From assembly GCF_902706095.1 (NCBI RefSeq), contig NZ_CACSJP010000002.1, positions 248,001 to 312,000 on the forward strand: a stretch of DNA of 64,000 nt, in the 5' to 3' direction. A program made the translations under genes and the position numbers. Source of the DNA: Rhizobium sp. 18065 (GTDB lineage: Bacteria; Pseudomonadota; Alphaproteobacteria; Rhizobiales; Rhizobiaceae). Below, piece after piece: positions 37,231-49,846 of this stretch (position 1 is its first letter; each line of letters starts with the position of its first letter). A model generated the notes under the pieces. It did no database searches, was not told the origin of the DNA, and saw only the letters and a program-made list of their open reading frames with translations.

Positions 37231-37258
37231 AAAGCCCGGCCTTGCGCCGGGCTTTTTA
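37231..37258 (+). terminator. terminator of icd
   Basis: Perfect 10-bp stem AAAGCCCGGC/GCCGGGCTTT (37231-37240 and 37246-37255) with loop CTTGC and TTTTT. Confidence 0.92.
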
Positions 37259-37352
37259 TTTGGCCAAAGCGCCTTGCCGTAAACACATTGCTCTCCCCAT
37301 ACTGGACGTCTGCAAGCTGGAAAGCAGGCTGGAAACAGGGAGCAGAAGGTCT

Positions 37353-37979
37353 ATGACCGACCTGACATTCTACACGAACCCGATGTCGCGCGGCCGCATT
37401 GCCCGCTGGATGCTTGAAGAAACCGGCGTTGCGTACACGACGGAGATCCTGACCTTCGAAAGCTCGATTATGTCACCGGACTATCGCGCGATCAATCCGA
37501 TGGGCAAGGTCCCGGCCATCCGCCATGGCAAGACAATCGTCACCGAATGCGCGGCCATCTGCGCCTATCTCGCCGAAACATTTCCGGATGCGAAGCTTGC
37601 ACCGAGGGCAGACGAGCGCGGCAGCTATTACCGCTGGCTGTTCTTTGCCGCCGGGCCGCTGGAAGCCTCTGTCACCAACCGCGCACTCGGTTTCGTCACG
37701 CCACCGGACAAGGGCCGCATGGCAGGCTACGGCAGCTATGCCGATGTCATGGACACGCTGGAAAAGGCCGTGAGCACCGAGACCTTTATCGCCGGAAACC
37801 GCTTCACCGCAGCCGATGTCTATGTCGGTTCCCACATCAGTTGGGGCCTCGGCTTTGGCACGATCGAAAAACGCCCGGCCTTTGTCGACTATCTCGCCCG
37901 CGTCACCGATCGCCCCGCCTACAAACGGGCAAAGGTGATCGACGACGAAGCTATGCAGGCGTTGCAGAAGACCGCCTGA
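37353..37979 (+). CDS. glutathione S-transferase family protein
   Basis: A 208-residue GST. The thioredoxin-like half has FYTNPMSRGRIARWMLEE and the cis-Pro region GKVPAIRHG then ECAAICAYLAE; the helical C-terminal half has the FTAADVYVGS N-capping motif. The active-site residue is Ser or Asn-type (NPMSRG), as in bacterial beta/nu-like GSTs. AGAAGG before the ATG at 37353. Confidence 0.92.
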   Translation: MTDLTFYTNPMSRGRIARWMLEETGVAYTTEILTFESSIMSPDYRAINPMGKVPAIRHGKTIVTECAAICAYLAETFPDAKLAPRADERGSYYRWLFFAAGPLEASVTNRALGFVTPPDKGRMAGYGSYADVMDTLEKAVSTETFIAGNRFTAADVYVGSHISWGLGFGTIEKRPAFVDYLARVTDRPAYKRAKVIDDEAMQALQKTA

Positions 37980-37994
37980 TACGTCACATGCGCA

Positions 37995-38340
37995 TCAGAC
38001 CAGCGGCATGTGGATCTCAGTCAGCAGTTCGGTCGGCGGAACATCGCGGGGATTGTTGAGATAGTCCTCGAACATCACGCTGTCGCGCAACTGCCGGCCG
38101 GACTGCGGCAGCCACTCGCCAAACAGCCATTGATAGGCCTTGTGCATATCGGCATACGGCCCCTTGTGGCGCAGCACGGCATAGTCGCCGCCATCGAGCA
38201 GCCGGCGCTGCAGCGGTGCCTCGACCGGCATCGTTCCGTCGTCGCTGATACAGGCAATCGAGCGCAAGCTCTCTGCCGGGACAATATCCGGATCGTCGAG
38301 AAGGCGGGGACCAGCCCCGCCTTTCAAGATTTCAAACGCT
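37995..38340 (-). pseudogene. truncated GyrI-like domain remnant downstream of alaS
   Basis: The C-terminal part of a GyrI-like/AraC effector domain on the same strand as alaS: DDPDIVPAESLRSIACISDD, then VLRHKGPYADMHKAYQWLFGEW, FEDYLNNPRDVPPTELLTE and a final MPLV (landmarks). It lacks the first half of that domain and any AraC helix-turn-helix. No start codon with a ribosome site lies between alaS and the similarity; the frame simply runs on into alaS. The similarity starts just after a 9-bp hairpin AAGGCGGGG/CCCCGCCTT, as if a deletion joined the alaS 3' end to the middle of a regulator gene. Confidence 0.7.
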
Positions 38341-38346
38341 GTTGTC

Positions 38347-41007
38347 TCAGCCGGCCAGTGCCGCGGCCACGGCTTCCAGCGCCTCGTCGGCCTTGGACCC
38401 ATCCGGACCACCGGCCTGCGCCATGTCCGGACGACCGCCTCCGCCCTTGCCACCGAGCGCGACAGAGGCAACACGAACCAGATCGACCGCGCTGAAACGT
38501 CCGACCAGATCCGCCGTCACGGCAACAACTGCACTCGCCTTGCCGTCTTCCGACACGCCGATCAGCGTAACCACGCCCGAACCGAGGCTGGCCTTGCCGT
38601 CATCGGCGAGACCCTTCAGGTCCTTCGGATCCACACCCGAAATCGCCTTGCCGAGGAACTTGATGCCGGCAACTTCGCGAACGGCTTCTTCAGAACCGCC
38701 CTGCCCGCCGCCCATGGCAAGCTTGCGCTTGGCATCGGCCAGTTCTTTTTCCAGCTTGCGGCGCTCGTCCATCAGCGCTTCGACACGCGACAGAACTTCG
38801 CCCGGCTGCACCTTCAGCGCACCGGCCAGAGCCTTCACGCGTTCATCCTGCTCGGCAAGATAGGCACGTGCCGTCTCACCTGTGACAGCTTCGATACGGC
38901 GCACGCCGGAACTGACGGCACTGTCGCCGAGAATGCGCACAAGACCGATATCACCGGTGGACGTCACATGCGTCCCGCCGCAGAGTTCGATTGAATAAGG
39001 CTTGCCGGTCTTGGCGCCATGCAGGCCCCGGCCCATGGCCACGACGCGCACTTCATCGCCATATTTCTCGCCGAACAACGCCATTGCGCCCTCGGCGCGG
39101 GCATCGTCGACGCTCATCAGACGTGTCGTCACCGGCGCGTTCTGCAGAATGATCTCGTTGGCCATATCCTCGACCACCTTGAGCTCTTCCGCCGACATCG
39201 GCTTGGCATGCGAAACGTCGAAGCGCAGGCGATCCGGTGTTACCAGCGAACCCTTCTGCGCCACATGATGGCCAAGCACTTCGCGCAGCGCCTCATGCAG
39301 CAGATGCGTCGCCGAATGGTTGGCGCGGATCTGCGAGCGGCGGGCATGATCGACGGTCATGGCAACAGCATCGCCAGCCTTGATCGTGCCCTCGACAACG
39401 GTGCCGATATGCACGAACAGGCCCTCGCCACGCTTCTGCGTGTCGGTGATCTCGATCTTGGCAGTGTCGGACGAGATGAGACCGGTATCGCCCATCTGGC
39501 CACCCGATTCACCGTAGAACGGCGTCTGGGTGACGACGATCTGAACCTTGTCGCCACTGGCCGCGCCGTCAACGGCTGCACCGTCCTTGACGATCGCCTG
39601 GACAACGCCTTCGGCAGTCTCGGTGTCATAGCCGAGGAATTCCGTCGCACCGTGCTTGTCGCGCAGCTCGAACCAGATTGTTTCCGTCGCCTTGTCGCCG
39701 GAGCCGGCCCAATGCGAGCGGGCTTCCGCCTTCTGGCGTTCCATCGCATCGGTGAAGCCGCTGAGATCGACGCTGATTTCGCGGGCGCGCAGAGCGTCCT
39801 GGGTCAGGTCGAGCGGGAAGCCGTAGGTATCGTAAAGCTTGAAGGCGGTTTCGCCATCGAGCATGTCGCCCTTGCCGAGCGTCGTGGTCGCATCCGACAG
39901 AAGCGACAGACCGCGCTTCAGCGTCGTGCGGAACCTGGTTTCCTCGAGCTTCAGCGTCTCGGTGATCAGCGCTTCGGCTCGCACCAGTTCCGGATAGGCG
40001 CGGCCCATCTGCTGGATCAGCGCCGGCAGCAGCTTCCACATCAAAGGTTCGCGGGCACCAAGCAATTCGGCATGGCGCATCGCGCGGCGCATGATGCGGC
40101 GCAGGACATAGCCGCGACCTTCGGCAGACGGCAGCACGCCGTCGGCGATCAGGAAGGCGGACGAGCGCAGATGGTCGGCGATGACCCGGTGGCTGGCGCG
40201 CTGATCACCCTCGGCCTTGACGCCGGTGGCCTCCTCGGAAGCAGCGATCAGCGCCCGGAACAGGTCAATGTCGTAATTGTCGTGCTTTCCCTGCAGCAGG
40301 GCGGCAACGCGCTCAAGGCCCATGCCGGTATCGATCGAGGGACGCGGCAGGTCGACGCGCTCTTCCTTGGTGATCTGCTCGTACTGCATGAAGACGAGGT
40401 TCCAGATCTCGATGAAACGATCGCCATCCTCTTCCGGCGAGCCGGGCGGTCCGCCCCAGATATGGTCGCCATGGTCGTAAAAGATCTCAGAACAGGGACC
40501 GCACGGACCGGTATCGCCCATCGCCCAGAAATTGTCGCTGGTCGGGATCCGGATGATCCGGTCGTCGGTCAGGCCGGCTATCTTCTTCCACAGGGCATGC
40601 GCCTCGTCATCGGTGTGATAGACCGTGACCAGAATCCGGTTCTTGTCGATGCCGAATTCCTTGGTGATCAGGTTCCAGGCCAGCTCGATGGCATTTTCCT
40701 TGAAATAGTCGCCAAAGGAGAAATTGCCGAGCATTTCGAAGAACGTATGGTGGCGGGCGGTATAGCCGACATTGTCCAGATCGTTATGCTTGCCACCGGC
40801 ACGCACGCATTTCTGCGCAGTCACAGCGCGCGAATACGGGCGCTGTTCCAGGCCAGTGAAGACGTTCTTGAACTGCACCATGCCCGCATTGGTAAACATC
40901 AATGTCGGGTCGTTGCGCGGCACCAGCGGGCTGGAGGATACGACCTCGTGACCGTTCGTCTTGAAGTAGTCGAGAAAAGTCGACCGGATGTCGTTTACAC
41001 CGCTCAT
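38347..41007 (-). CDS. alaS: alanyl-tRNA synthetase
   Basis: An 886-residue class II synthetase with domains in order: catalytic (about 1-250, with [14 protein letters not shown] and the motif 2/3 stretches), tRNA recognition (250-460), editing (about 560-720, [11 protein letters not shown] and CGGTHV providing the zinc ligands), and the C-terminal coiled coil plus DHHA1-like C-Ala domain. The ATG at 41007 follows GAAGGG; a 16-residue extension upstream is unneeded. The gene follows recA on the same strand, with a terminator between. Confidence 0.97.
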   Translation of the reverse strand: MSGVNDIRSTFLDYFKTNGHEVVSSSPLVPRNDPTLMFTNAGMVQFKNVFTGLEQRPYSRAVTAQKCVRAGGKHNDLDNVGYTARHHTFFEMLGNFSFGDYFKENAIELAWNLITKEFGIDKNRILVTVYHTDDEAHALWKKIAGLTDDRIIRIPTSDNFWAMGDTGPCGPCSEIFYDHGDHIWGGPPGSPEEDGDRFIEIWNLVFMQYEQITKEERVDLPRPSIDTGMGLERVAALLQGKHDNYDIDLFRALIAASEEATGVKAEGDQRASHRVIADHLRSSAFLIADGVLPSAEGRGYVLRRIMRRAMRHAELLGAREPLMWKLLPALIQQMGRAYPELVRAEALITETLKLEETRFRTTLKRGLSLLSDATTTLGKGDMLDGETAFKLYDTYGFPLDLTQDALRAREISVDLSGFTDAMERQKAEARSHWAGSGDKATETIWFELRDKHGATEFLGYDTETAEGVVQAIVKDGAAVDGAASGDKVQIVVTQTPFYGESGGQMGDTGLISSDTAKIEITDTQKRGEGLFVHIGTVVEGTIKAGDAVAMTVDHARRSQIRANHSATHLLHEALREVLGHHVAQKGSLVTPDRLRFDVSHAKPMSAEELKVVEDMANEIILQNAPVTTRLMSVDDARAEGAMALFGEKYGDEVRVVAMGRGLHGAKTGKPYSIELCGGTHVTSTGDIGLVRILGDSAVSSGVRRIEAVTGETARAYLAEQDERVKALAGALKVQPGEVLSRVEALMDERRKLEKELADAKRKLAMGGGQGGSEEAVREVAGIKFLGKAISGVDPKDLKGLADDGKASLGSGVVTLIGVSEDGKASAVVAVTADLVGRFSAVDLVRVASVALGGKGGGGRPDMAQAGGPDGSKADEALEAVAAALAG

Positions 41008-41098
41008 GTCACGCCCTTCATTCAGGCCGGAACGCCGGCCAATTCGCAAAATCAATGGCTTTTATCGTCCGGCATGGTCGCTGTCCAGCCGCGCAATA

Positions 41099-41133
41099 GA
41101 AAACCGGCCACGCCTCTTTCGAAACATGGCCGG
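41099..41133 (-). terminator. terminator of recA
   Basis: On the minus strand CCGGCCA...TGGCCGG (41133-41127 and 41110-41104) with a 16-base loop followed by TTTTC, 31 bases after the recA stop. Confidence 0.75.
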
Positions 41134-41163
41134 CTGGAATTCGAATCTAGGACAGCGTGAGAC

Positions 41164-42249
41164 TTAATCCTCGGCGCTATCGCCATCATTGGCGTCGGGA
41201 CCACCGTTCTGCAGGAACTTCTCCGCGATCAACCCGGCATTCTGCCGCAGCGCCAGCTCGATCTCCTGGGCCAGCGCCGGATTGTCGCGCAGGAACAGCT
41301 TGGCGTTTTCACGCCCCTGGCCGAGACGCTGGCTATTGTAGGAGAACCAGGCACCTGCTTTTTCGACAATGCCGGCCTTGACGCCGAGATCGACAAGCTC
41401 GCCGGTCTTCGAAACACCTTCGCCATACATGATGTCGAATTCGACCTGCTTGAACGGAGGCGCCATCTTGTTCTTGACGACCTTTACGCGCGTCTGGTTG
41501 CCGACAACCTCTTCGCGATCCTTGACCGCGCCGATACGGCGGATGTCCAGGCGCACAGAAGCGTAGAACTTCAGCGCGTTGCCGCCGGTGGTGGTTTCCG
41601 GCGAACCGAACATAACGCCGATCTTCATGCGGATCTGGTTGATGAAGATCACCATGGTCTTCGACTTGGAGATCGAGGCTGTCAGCTTGCGCAGCGCCTG
41701 GCTCATCAGACGCGCCTGCAGGCCCGGCAGGCTGTCACCCATCTCGCCTTCGATTTCGGCACGCGGCGTCAGCGCTGCAACCGAGTCGATAACCAGAACG
41801 TCGACAGCGCCGGAACGCACCAGCGTGTCGGTGATTTCGAGCGCCTGCTCGCCTGTATCTGGCTGCGAGATCAAAAGGTTCTGCAGATCGACACCGAGCT
41901 TGCGGGCATAGACCGGATCGAGTGCGTGCTCGGCGTCGACAAAGGCGCAGATACCGCCCTTCTTCTGCGCTTCGGCAATCGTCTGCAGCGCAAGCGTCGT
42001 CTTGCCCGAGCTTTCCGGGCCGTAAATTTCAATGATTCTGCCCTTTGGCAGACCGCCGATACCAAGCGCGATATCGAGGCTGAGCGATCCCGTCGAGACT
42101 GTCTCGACTTCGACCACGCTCTCGTTCGTGCCGAGCTTCATGATCGAGCCCTTGCCGAACGAACGTTCGATCTGCGAGAGCGCCGCTTCCAATGCCTTGC
42201 TTTTATCCACCGATTTGTCCTCTACCAACCGCAAAGAATTCTGTGCCAT
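41164..42249 (-). CDS. recA: recombinase A
   Basis: DNA strand exchange and SOS co-protease. The 361-residue product has Walker A GPESSGKT at 77-84, the loop region [15 protein letters not shown], the L2 segment with [12 protein letters not shown], and an acidic C-terminus ([10 protein letters not shown]). The ATG at 42249 has AAGGTGG upstream. Its promoter carries an SOS box, see next entry. Confidence 0.98.
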   Translation of the reverse strand: MAQNSLRLVEDKSVDKSKALEAALSQIERSFGKGSIMKLGTNESVVEVETVSTGSLSLDIALGIGGLPKGRIIEIYGPESSGKTTLALQTIAEAQKKGGICAFVDAEHALDPVYARKLGVDLQNLLISQPDTGEQALEITDTLVRSGAVDVLVIDSVAALTPRAEIEGEMGDSLPGLQARLMSQALRKLTASISKSKTMVIFINQIRMKIGVMFGSPETTTGGNALKFYASVRLDIRRIGAVKDREEVVGNQTRVKVVKNKMAPPFKQVEFDIMYGEGVSKTGELVDLGVKAGIVEKAGAWFSYNSQRLGQGRENAKLFLRDNPALAQEIELALRQNAGLIAEKFLQNGGPDANDGDSAED

Positions 42250-42305
42250 TTGATCCACCTTTAGGTTATTGAGGCCGCATAGGCAATGAAGCCGCCGATG
42301 GACTG

Positions 42306-42334
42306 TATGTACTTCGTTTGTTCTCATTTGACAA
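42306..42334 (-). promoter_or_regulatory. recA promoter with SOS (LexA) box
   Basis: On the minus strand: -35 TTGTCA (42334-42329), 17-base spacer, -10 TACATA (42311-42306). The stretch GAAC-N7-GTAC (42323-42309) differs by one base from the alphaproteobacterial LexA consensus GAAC-N7-GAAC (equivalently GTTC-N7-GTTC) and overlaps the spacer and -10, where LexA would block polymerase. Confidence 0.75.
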
Positions 42335-42490
42335 GCGCCATTCAAGTCATTGAGAAAAAACGGATTTTCACCCTAGGTTCGTTATCTGTTCCACAGTTTG
42401 GAAAAGCTTTTGCAAACAGTGTCTTACATTGCAAAATCGATGTTTTGATGTCCTTGCGATTCGTATCAGCCGCGTGAGAGAGTGCCGTGC

Positions 42491-43435
42491 ATGAGCTTTG
42501 ATATTCTGGCCATAGGTGGCGCCCATATCGACCGTCGCGGACGTCTGTTCGGCGAGACCAAGCCCGGCGCCAGCAATCCCGGACAATGGTTCGAGGAAGC
42601 GGGCGGCGGCGTGTTCAATGCCGCCTGCAACCTGTCCCGGCTCGGACACCGTGTCCGGCTTGTTGCGCCCCGCGGCGGCGACCCGGCCGGCCAGACTGTA
42701 GCGGATGCCGCAGAGCGTGCCGGTCTCGACGATTGCCCTGTCGTCTTTCTCGATCGCGCCACGCCGAGCTATACCGCCATCCTCGAGCGCGACGGCAATC
42801 TGGTAATCGCCCTCGCCGACATGGCGCTGTACGACCTGTTCAGCGCCCGCCGGCTGCGCGCCCGCTCCACCCGCGACAGCCTCGATCACGCCCGCCATGT
42901 TCTCTGCGACGCGAACCTGCCAAGGCTAACCATCACCGCCCTTGCCGAAGAGACCGCCCGGCGTGGCATAGGCCTATCGGCCATCGCCATATCCCCGGCA
43001 AAGGTCCTTCGTCTGAGGGACGCCCTGCCCGGCATCGGCCATCTTTTCCTCAATGTCGCCGAAGCCGAAAGCCTGACCGGGAAAACGGCAGACAGACCGG
43101 AAGACTGGCCAGCGCTTCTGCGTCTTGCCGGTGTTCGCGGCGGCAGCGTCACCAGCGGCGGACGCATCGCGATTGCCTTCGACGAGACATCCGCAGCCGC
43201 GATCGAACCAGCACCGGTGACCCAGATCGCAGACGTGACTGGTGCCGGCGATGCCTTTGCCGCCGGCTTTCTGAGAGCCCGGCTGGCTGGCGGCGATCTG
43301 TGCGAAGCGCTTCGCCAGGCGACGGCGGCGGCCGCGATTACGCTTGCCTCTATGCATGCAACCGAAGAAAACCTCACGCCCCAAAGGCTGGAAACACAGT
43401 TGGCTCTTGTCCCACGGGCCCGTTTCCTGCCATGA
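42491..43435 (+). CDS. psuK: PfkB family kinase, probable pseudouridine kinase
   Basis: A 314-residue ribokinase-fold enzyme. N-terminal AIGGAHIDRRGRLF, substrate Gly-rich EEAGGGVFNAACNLSRLG and the PfkB signature DVTGAGDAFAAGF with the catalytic Asp. Directly followed by psuG (25 bases), so it most likely phosphorylates pseudouridine to pseudouridine 5'-phosphate. ATG at 42491 is preferred to GTG at 42482 because gagagag lies 8-9 bases upstream. Confidence 0.88.
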   Translation: MSFDILAIGGAHIDRRGRLFGETKPGASNPGQWFEEAGGGVFNAACNLSRLGHRVRLVAPRGGDPAGQTVADAAERAGLDDCPVVFLDRATPSYTAILERDGNLVIALADMALYDLFSARRLRARSTRDSLDHARHVLCDANLPRLTITALAEETARRGIGLSAIAISPAKVLRLRDALPGIGHLFLNVAEAESLTGKTADRPEDWPALLRLAGVRGGSVTSGGRIAIAFDETSAAAIEPAPVTQIADVTGAGDAFAAGFLRARLAGGDLCEALRQATAAAAITLASMHATEENLTPQRLETQLALVPRARFLP

Positions 43436-43460
43436 CGGGCAAAACCATCTGGAAGCTCAA

Positions 43461-44387
43461 ATGAACCGTTCCATCTCCCCTCTCCTGCCCATTGCCTATT
43501 CCAGCGAAGTCAGCGCCGCCAAGCAGCGCGGTGCGCCAATCGTGGCGCTGGAATCGACCATCATCACCCATGGCATGCCCTATCCGGGCAATCTCGACAT
43601 GGCGAAGAGCGTCGAGACGATCATCCGCCAGCAGGGGGCAGTGCCCGCGACCATCGCCGTGATGAACGGCGTGCTGCATATCGGCCTTGAGCCTTCCCAA
43701 CTGGAAGCGTTGGCGCAGATGAGCAATGTGATGAAGCTGTCGCGCGCCGATCTGGCCTTTGCGCTCGCCGAGCGCCGCAATGGCGCCACCACTGTCGCAG
43801 CAACCATGATCGCCGCCTATCGTTCCGGTATCCATGTGTTTGCAACGGGTGGCATCGGCGGCGTGCACCGTGGAGCGGAAGAAAGCTTTGACATTTCCGC
43901 CGACCTCGAAGAGCTTGCACGCACGGCAGTCATCGTGGTGTCTGCAGGTCCGAAGGCCATTCTCGATATTCCCAAGACCCTTGAAGTGCTTGAAACCCGC
44001 GGCGTGCCTGTTGTCACCTATGACAGCGAAGACTTCCCGGCTTTCTGGTCACGCAGTTCGGGCCTCAAGAGCGTGCTCAATCTGACGAGCCCGGCCGCGA
44101 TCGCCAATTTCCAGAAGCTGCGCGAACAGCTCGGCATCGATGGCGGCATGCTGATCGCCAATCCCGTGCCGGAAGCAGACGAGATCCCGCGCGAGGAAAT
44201 GGAAATCTACATCAGCCGTGCGCTGGCCAACGCCGAACGTGACGAGATTGCCGGAAAGCAGGTTACCCCTTATCTGCTCGACAATCTCTTCCACCTCACC
44301 GAAGGCCGCAGCCTCAAGACCAATATCGCGCTGGTTGAAAACAATGCGCGCCTGGCCGCGGAAATCGCCGTCGCAATGAACGGCTGA
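43461..44387 (+). CDS. psuG: pseudouridine-5'-phosphate glycosidase
   Basis: Splits pseudouridine 5'-phosphate into uracil and ribose 5-phosphate. The 308-residue product has the family landmarks VALESTIITHGMPYPGN, MNGVLHIGL, FATGGIGGVHRGAE and ISADLEEL, including the catalytic Lys region. It is paired with psuK, forming a catabolic operon. GGAAG precedes the ATG at 43461. Confidence 0.95.
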   Translation: MNRSISPLLPIAYSSEVSAAKQRGAPIVALESTIITHGMPYPGNLDMAKSVETIIRQQGAVPATIAVMNGVLHIGLEPSQLEALAQMSNVMKLSRADLAFALAERRNGATTVAATMIAAYRSGIHVFATGGIGGVHRGAEESFDISADLEELARTAVIVVSAGPKAILDIPKTLEVLETRGVPVVTYDSEDFPAFWSRSSGLKSVLNLTSPAAIANFQKLREQLGIDGGMLIANPVPEADEIPREEMEIYISRALANAERDEIAGKQVTPYLLDNLFHLTEGRSLKTNIALVENNARLAAEIAVAMNG

Positions 44388-44410
44388 TACAGGCGCCTGA
44401 CCCTCGAAGC

Positions 44411-44445
44411 AAAAAACCGCGCTGTCGCCAGCGCGGTTTTTTTTA
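44411..44445. terminator. bidirectional terminator between psuG and cckA
   Basis: Perfect 14-bp stem AAAAAACCGCGCTG/CAGCGCGGTTTTTT (44411-44424 and 44429-44442) with loop TCGC, A run and T run on both sides. It ends psuG on the plus strand and cckA on the minus strand. Confidence 0.95.
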
Positions 44446-44464
44446 TTTCCGATATGGCTGGATC

Positions 44465-47080
<2,616 letters not shown>

Positions 47081-47353
47081 GAATGCCTCTTGCCTGTCCG
47101 CGCCTTGCTCCCGACCCGTTACGGGAATCGGCGCACCGTCCTGTTTAGCAATTTGCAAGGGGTGCAAAAAGCGAAGAAAGGCCGAAACCCGCTTGCTTTG
47201 TCGCTACCCCACAGGATTGCCTCATTCTGAGTGGAAATTGAGGGGTGGAGCCCCATGTAATTGCTGCACGGGACAGGCGACAAGCCATGATTGCGGCCCA
47301 TGATTGCAGAAAGCGCCATCTTCTGCGAGAAAGCCTGACAAGGAGAGCGTATC

Positions 47354-48964
47354 ATGCTGGATGAACTGATTTCGGCCTATGGCAACCGTTTGCTGGTGGC
47401 GGCCCTTGGCGTGGCGCTCGCTCTGCTGTGTTTGTTCATCGTGCTCTGGCTGATGCGCAATCGCGCATCCTCGCCTTTCGTCCGCGGCGGCAGAAACCGC
47501 CAGCCCCGCCTGCAGGTCCTGGATGCTGCCGCCGTCGACGCACGCCGCCGGATTGTCCTGATCCGCCGTGACAATGTCGAACACCTGGTGATGATCGGCG
47601 GTCCAACCGATATCGTCATTGAAAGCGGGATTGGCGACGACCGAGCCTATCTCTCAGCTTTGGCTGTCCAGGCCCAGGCCTCAGAGACATCACCAACCCT
47701 GCCTCCTGCCGGGACGGCCAGGATTGTTACCGCACCCGTCGAGCCGGAACCTGTGGTCAAACCTGCACGCCCGGTCCAGGCAGCCACTGCTGCGGAACGC
47801 ACGATCGCGGAACAGGAGCCCGTCCGCTCCAAACCACAGCCGGCGCCCATGCATGTGGCGCCAGTGGCGCCGGTGCTGACCGCACAGCAAAACAGCGCGA
47901 CGACTGCGCAGAAGGCTCCAATGACTGCAGGCGCCCCGATAGCCCAGCCAGCATCGGCAGCCCAGGCCACCGTCATTCCGCTTACCGCAGCTTCGGTGGC
48001 GCCTATCGTCGCATCGGCAACGATCCCGGTGATGACGGCACCAGCCACACCACAGATACAAACGCCAATGCCAACGCCCGTGGCGCGCGACGAAGCAAAA
48101 CCGCTCGATCCGGTTCGCCCGCCGAGTGCCCCTATCCCGGCAGAGCCGCGCCAGGAACCGCGCCTTGACGTGGTGGCATCGCCTGTTCCGCCGGCTCCAC
48201 CCGTTGCGATTGCGCCCGTTGTTGAAACAGCTCGATCAGCGTCGATCCAGGCTCCGATCGAGATTGCATCCCCCACTGCGCCAACAGAGGCATACGCCTC
48301 GATCGCTATCGTGCCCGAAGTTTCATCTGAAGGCTCGCATGAGGGTTCGTATGAACCGCAGCGTGAGCCGCAGTTCGAACAGCCGACCAATATCGGCAGT
48401 GCGCCGGAGGTGGCATCGATCGCCTCGCACACGGTCCCAGACATGCCCGTGATCCAGATCCCTTCGGTTGATATTGCCGCGGAAGCCACATCGTTCCACG
48501 CGCCGGAGGTGACGGCACCTGATGCAGCCAACATACTGGAGGCGGCCCGTGCGCGCGTCCTGCCAATGAACGCGGAGCGTCCGGACGCAGCGCAACCCTT
48601 CGCAGCGGAGCGCTTCGCACCACAACACGAACCGTTCAATGCCGCTGAGAAGCAGGAACCGCCGCGCGACATGAGCGATTTCGAGCGGGTTCTTGAAGAA
48701 GAAATGGCGCTGCATCTGGCCGCTGATCCGCTGCCACTTCCCCAGGCCAGCAACCTCAAGGGCGATAGTCCTATGACCCAGCCATTTTTGCCCGAGATCC
48801 GCAGCGACCGCCCCGGTCTGCCGATATCGGCGATCCTGCCGGAAAACAGGCATGTGACGCCCCCGGCGGCGAAGCCGGCCACAGACGCTAAACCAGACGA
48901 ACCGAACCTGCAGAACGAGATCGCTCGCATCTTTGGCGAGATGTCGGCTAGCCGAAACTCCTGA
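47354..48964 (+). CDS. FliO-like membrane protein with long Pro/Ala-rich tail
   Basis: A 536-residue protein. An N-terminal helix (about 12-34) is followed by a short domain like that of FliO (RLQVLDAAAVDARRRIVLIRR, VEHLVMIGGPTDIVIE), then about 400 low-complexity residues rich in Pro, Ala, Val and Thr, and an acidic end (FERVLEEEMALHL). FliO is a small chaperone of the flagellar export gate; here it is not next to flagellar genes, and the large tail is atypical, so it may be a different member of the FliO-like fold. AAGGAG lies 8 bases before the ATG. Confidence 0.7.
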   Translation: MLDELISAYGNRLLVAALGVALALLCLFIVLWLMRNRASSPFVRGGRNRQPRLQVLDAAAVDARRRIVLIRRDNVEHLVMIGGPTDIVIESGIGDDRAYLSALAVQAQASETSPTLPPAGTARIVTAPVEPEPVVKPARPVQAATAAERTIAEQEPVRSKPQPAPMHVAPVAPVLTAQQNSATTAQKAPMTAGAPIAQPASAAQATVIPLTAASVAPIVASATIPVMTAPATPQIQTPMPTPVARDEAKPLDPVRPPSAPIPAEPRQEPRLDVVASPVPPAPPVAIAPVVETARSASIQAPIEIASPTAPTEAYASIAIVPEVSSEGSHEGSYEPQREPQFEQPTNIGSAPEVASIASHTVPDMPVIQIPSVDIAAEATSFHAPEVTAPDAANILEAARARVLPMNAERPDAAQPFAAERFAPQHEPFNAAEKQEPPRDMSDFERVLEEEMALHLAADPLPLPQASNLKGDSPMTQPFLPEIRSDRPGLPISAILPENRHVTPPAAKPATDAKPDEPNLQNEIARIFGEMSASRNS

Positions 48965-48983
48965 GCCAGCCGAAACTCCTGAG
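48950..48983 (+). repeat. 18-bp tandem duplication over a stop codon
   Basis: AGCCGAAACTCCTGAG occurs at 48950-48965 and again at 48968-48983 (period 18). The first copy contains the TGA stop of the FliO-like gene. It looks like recent slippage or duplication at the 3' end. Confidence 0.85.
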
Positions 48984-49082
48984 AATGAGCGCAGTTTTGG
49001 TATGAATGGCTGTTGTGACCGGATAGTTATGCGGCAGTCACATGCGCCATCGCACTCACCTGCCTGCCCCATCACCAAAACG

Positions 49083-49108
49083 AAAAATGCCGGCCCTAAG
49101 GCCGGCAT
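49083..49108 (-). terminator. terminator of dksA
   Basis: Perfect 9-bp stem ATGCCGGCC/GGCCGGCAT (49087-49095 and 49100-49108) with a T run on the minus strand after the dksA stop. Confidence 0.85.
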
Positions 49109-49152
49109 GGAAAATCAGTCGCTGCAAGTGGCGCAGGAGTGAACAAACTGGT

Positions 49153-49572
49153 TCACTCGTCGCGATAGACCTTTTCGCGGCGCTCGTGGCGCTCCTGCGC
49201 TTCAATCGACAGGGTCGCAATCGGACGAGCGTCAAGGCGTTTCAAGCCGATCGGCTCGCCGGTCTCCTCGCAAAATCCATAGGTGCCTTCGTCGATCCGC
49301 TGCAATGCGGCGTCGATCTTCGAGATCAGCTTGCGCTGTCTGTCGCGAGCACGGAGCTCGATGGCACGGTCCGTTTCAGATGAAGCCCGGTCCGCGAGGT
49401 CGGGATGGTTGGCGCTCTCTTCCGCAAGGTGACCGAGAGTTTCGCGCGCTTCGCGTAGGATATCATTCTTCCAGGCAACAAGCTTTGCCCGAAAATAAGC
49501 CCTCTGGTTCGCATTCATGAACTCTTCATCCTCAGAGAGCACATAATTGCTAAGATTGATCTTCTCACTCAA
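49153..49572 (-). CDS. dksA: RNA polymerase-binding protein DksA
   Basis: Binds the RNA polymerase secondary channel and with ppGpp sets rRNA and stress transcription. The 139-residue product has the long coiled coil (about 25-105, with DRQRKLISKIDAALQRIDEG) and the globular end (GTYGFCEETGEPIGLKRLDARP). Only one of the four zinc Cys of the E. coli type remains (FCEET instead of CxxC, none later), a zinc-independent form. TTG at 49572 is the start: AGGAG lies 7 bases before it, and it gives the usual SEKINLSNYVLSEDEEF N-terminus. An ATG at 49593 adds seven residues. Confidence 0.93.
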   Translation of the reverse strand: MSEKINLSNYVLSEDEEFMNANQRAYFRAKLVAWKNDILREARETLGHLAEESANHPDLADRASSETDRAIELRARDRQRKLISKIDAALQRIDEGTYGFCEETGEPIGLKRLDARPIATLSIEAQERHERREKVYRDE

Positions 49573-49846
49573 CGCGATTCTCCTGAAGAACATCTCAATG
49601 TGCGGGTGTATAACCTTTCATTCAAACCTGTTCAAGCCTCCTGACTGTTTCCACGGCATTTTTAAATCTGTTACAATTTTCATCTAAGAGTATATTTTTT
49701 AAGCACTATTTCCCGCAACGACAACGAACCAAGTCTCGGCAAGGCACTGGACGCGGGCCACGATATGCCGTGTACGACCAGTTGACGTGGAGGGCTGATA
49801 ACCGCTAGTTCATTAGTAGGATGATCTGACGCGGATAACCCAACGG
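49573..49846. other. divergent promoter region of dksA and the SixA-like gene
   Basis: About 270 bases, AT-rich around 49640-49700. It must hold the promoters of the two divergent genes. I see no clear RNA gene, terminator or operator in it. Confidence 0.4.

Noticed and set aside
39019-41160. 713-codon plus-strand frame opposite alaS
   Set aside because: Shadow of alaS, again with antisense-type composition.
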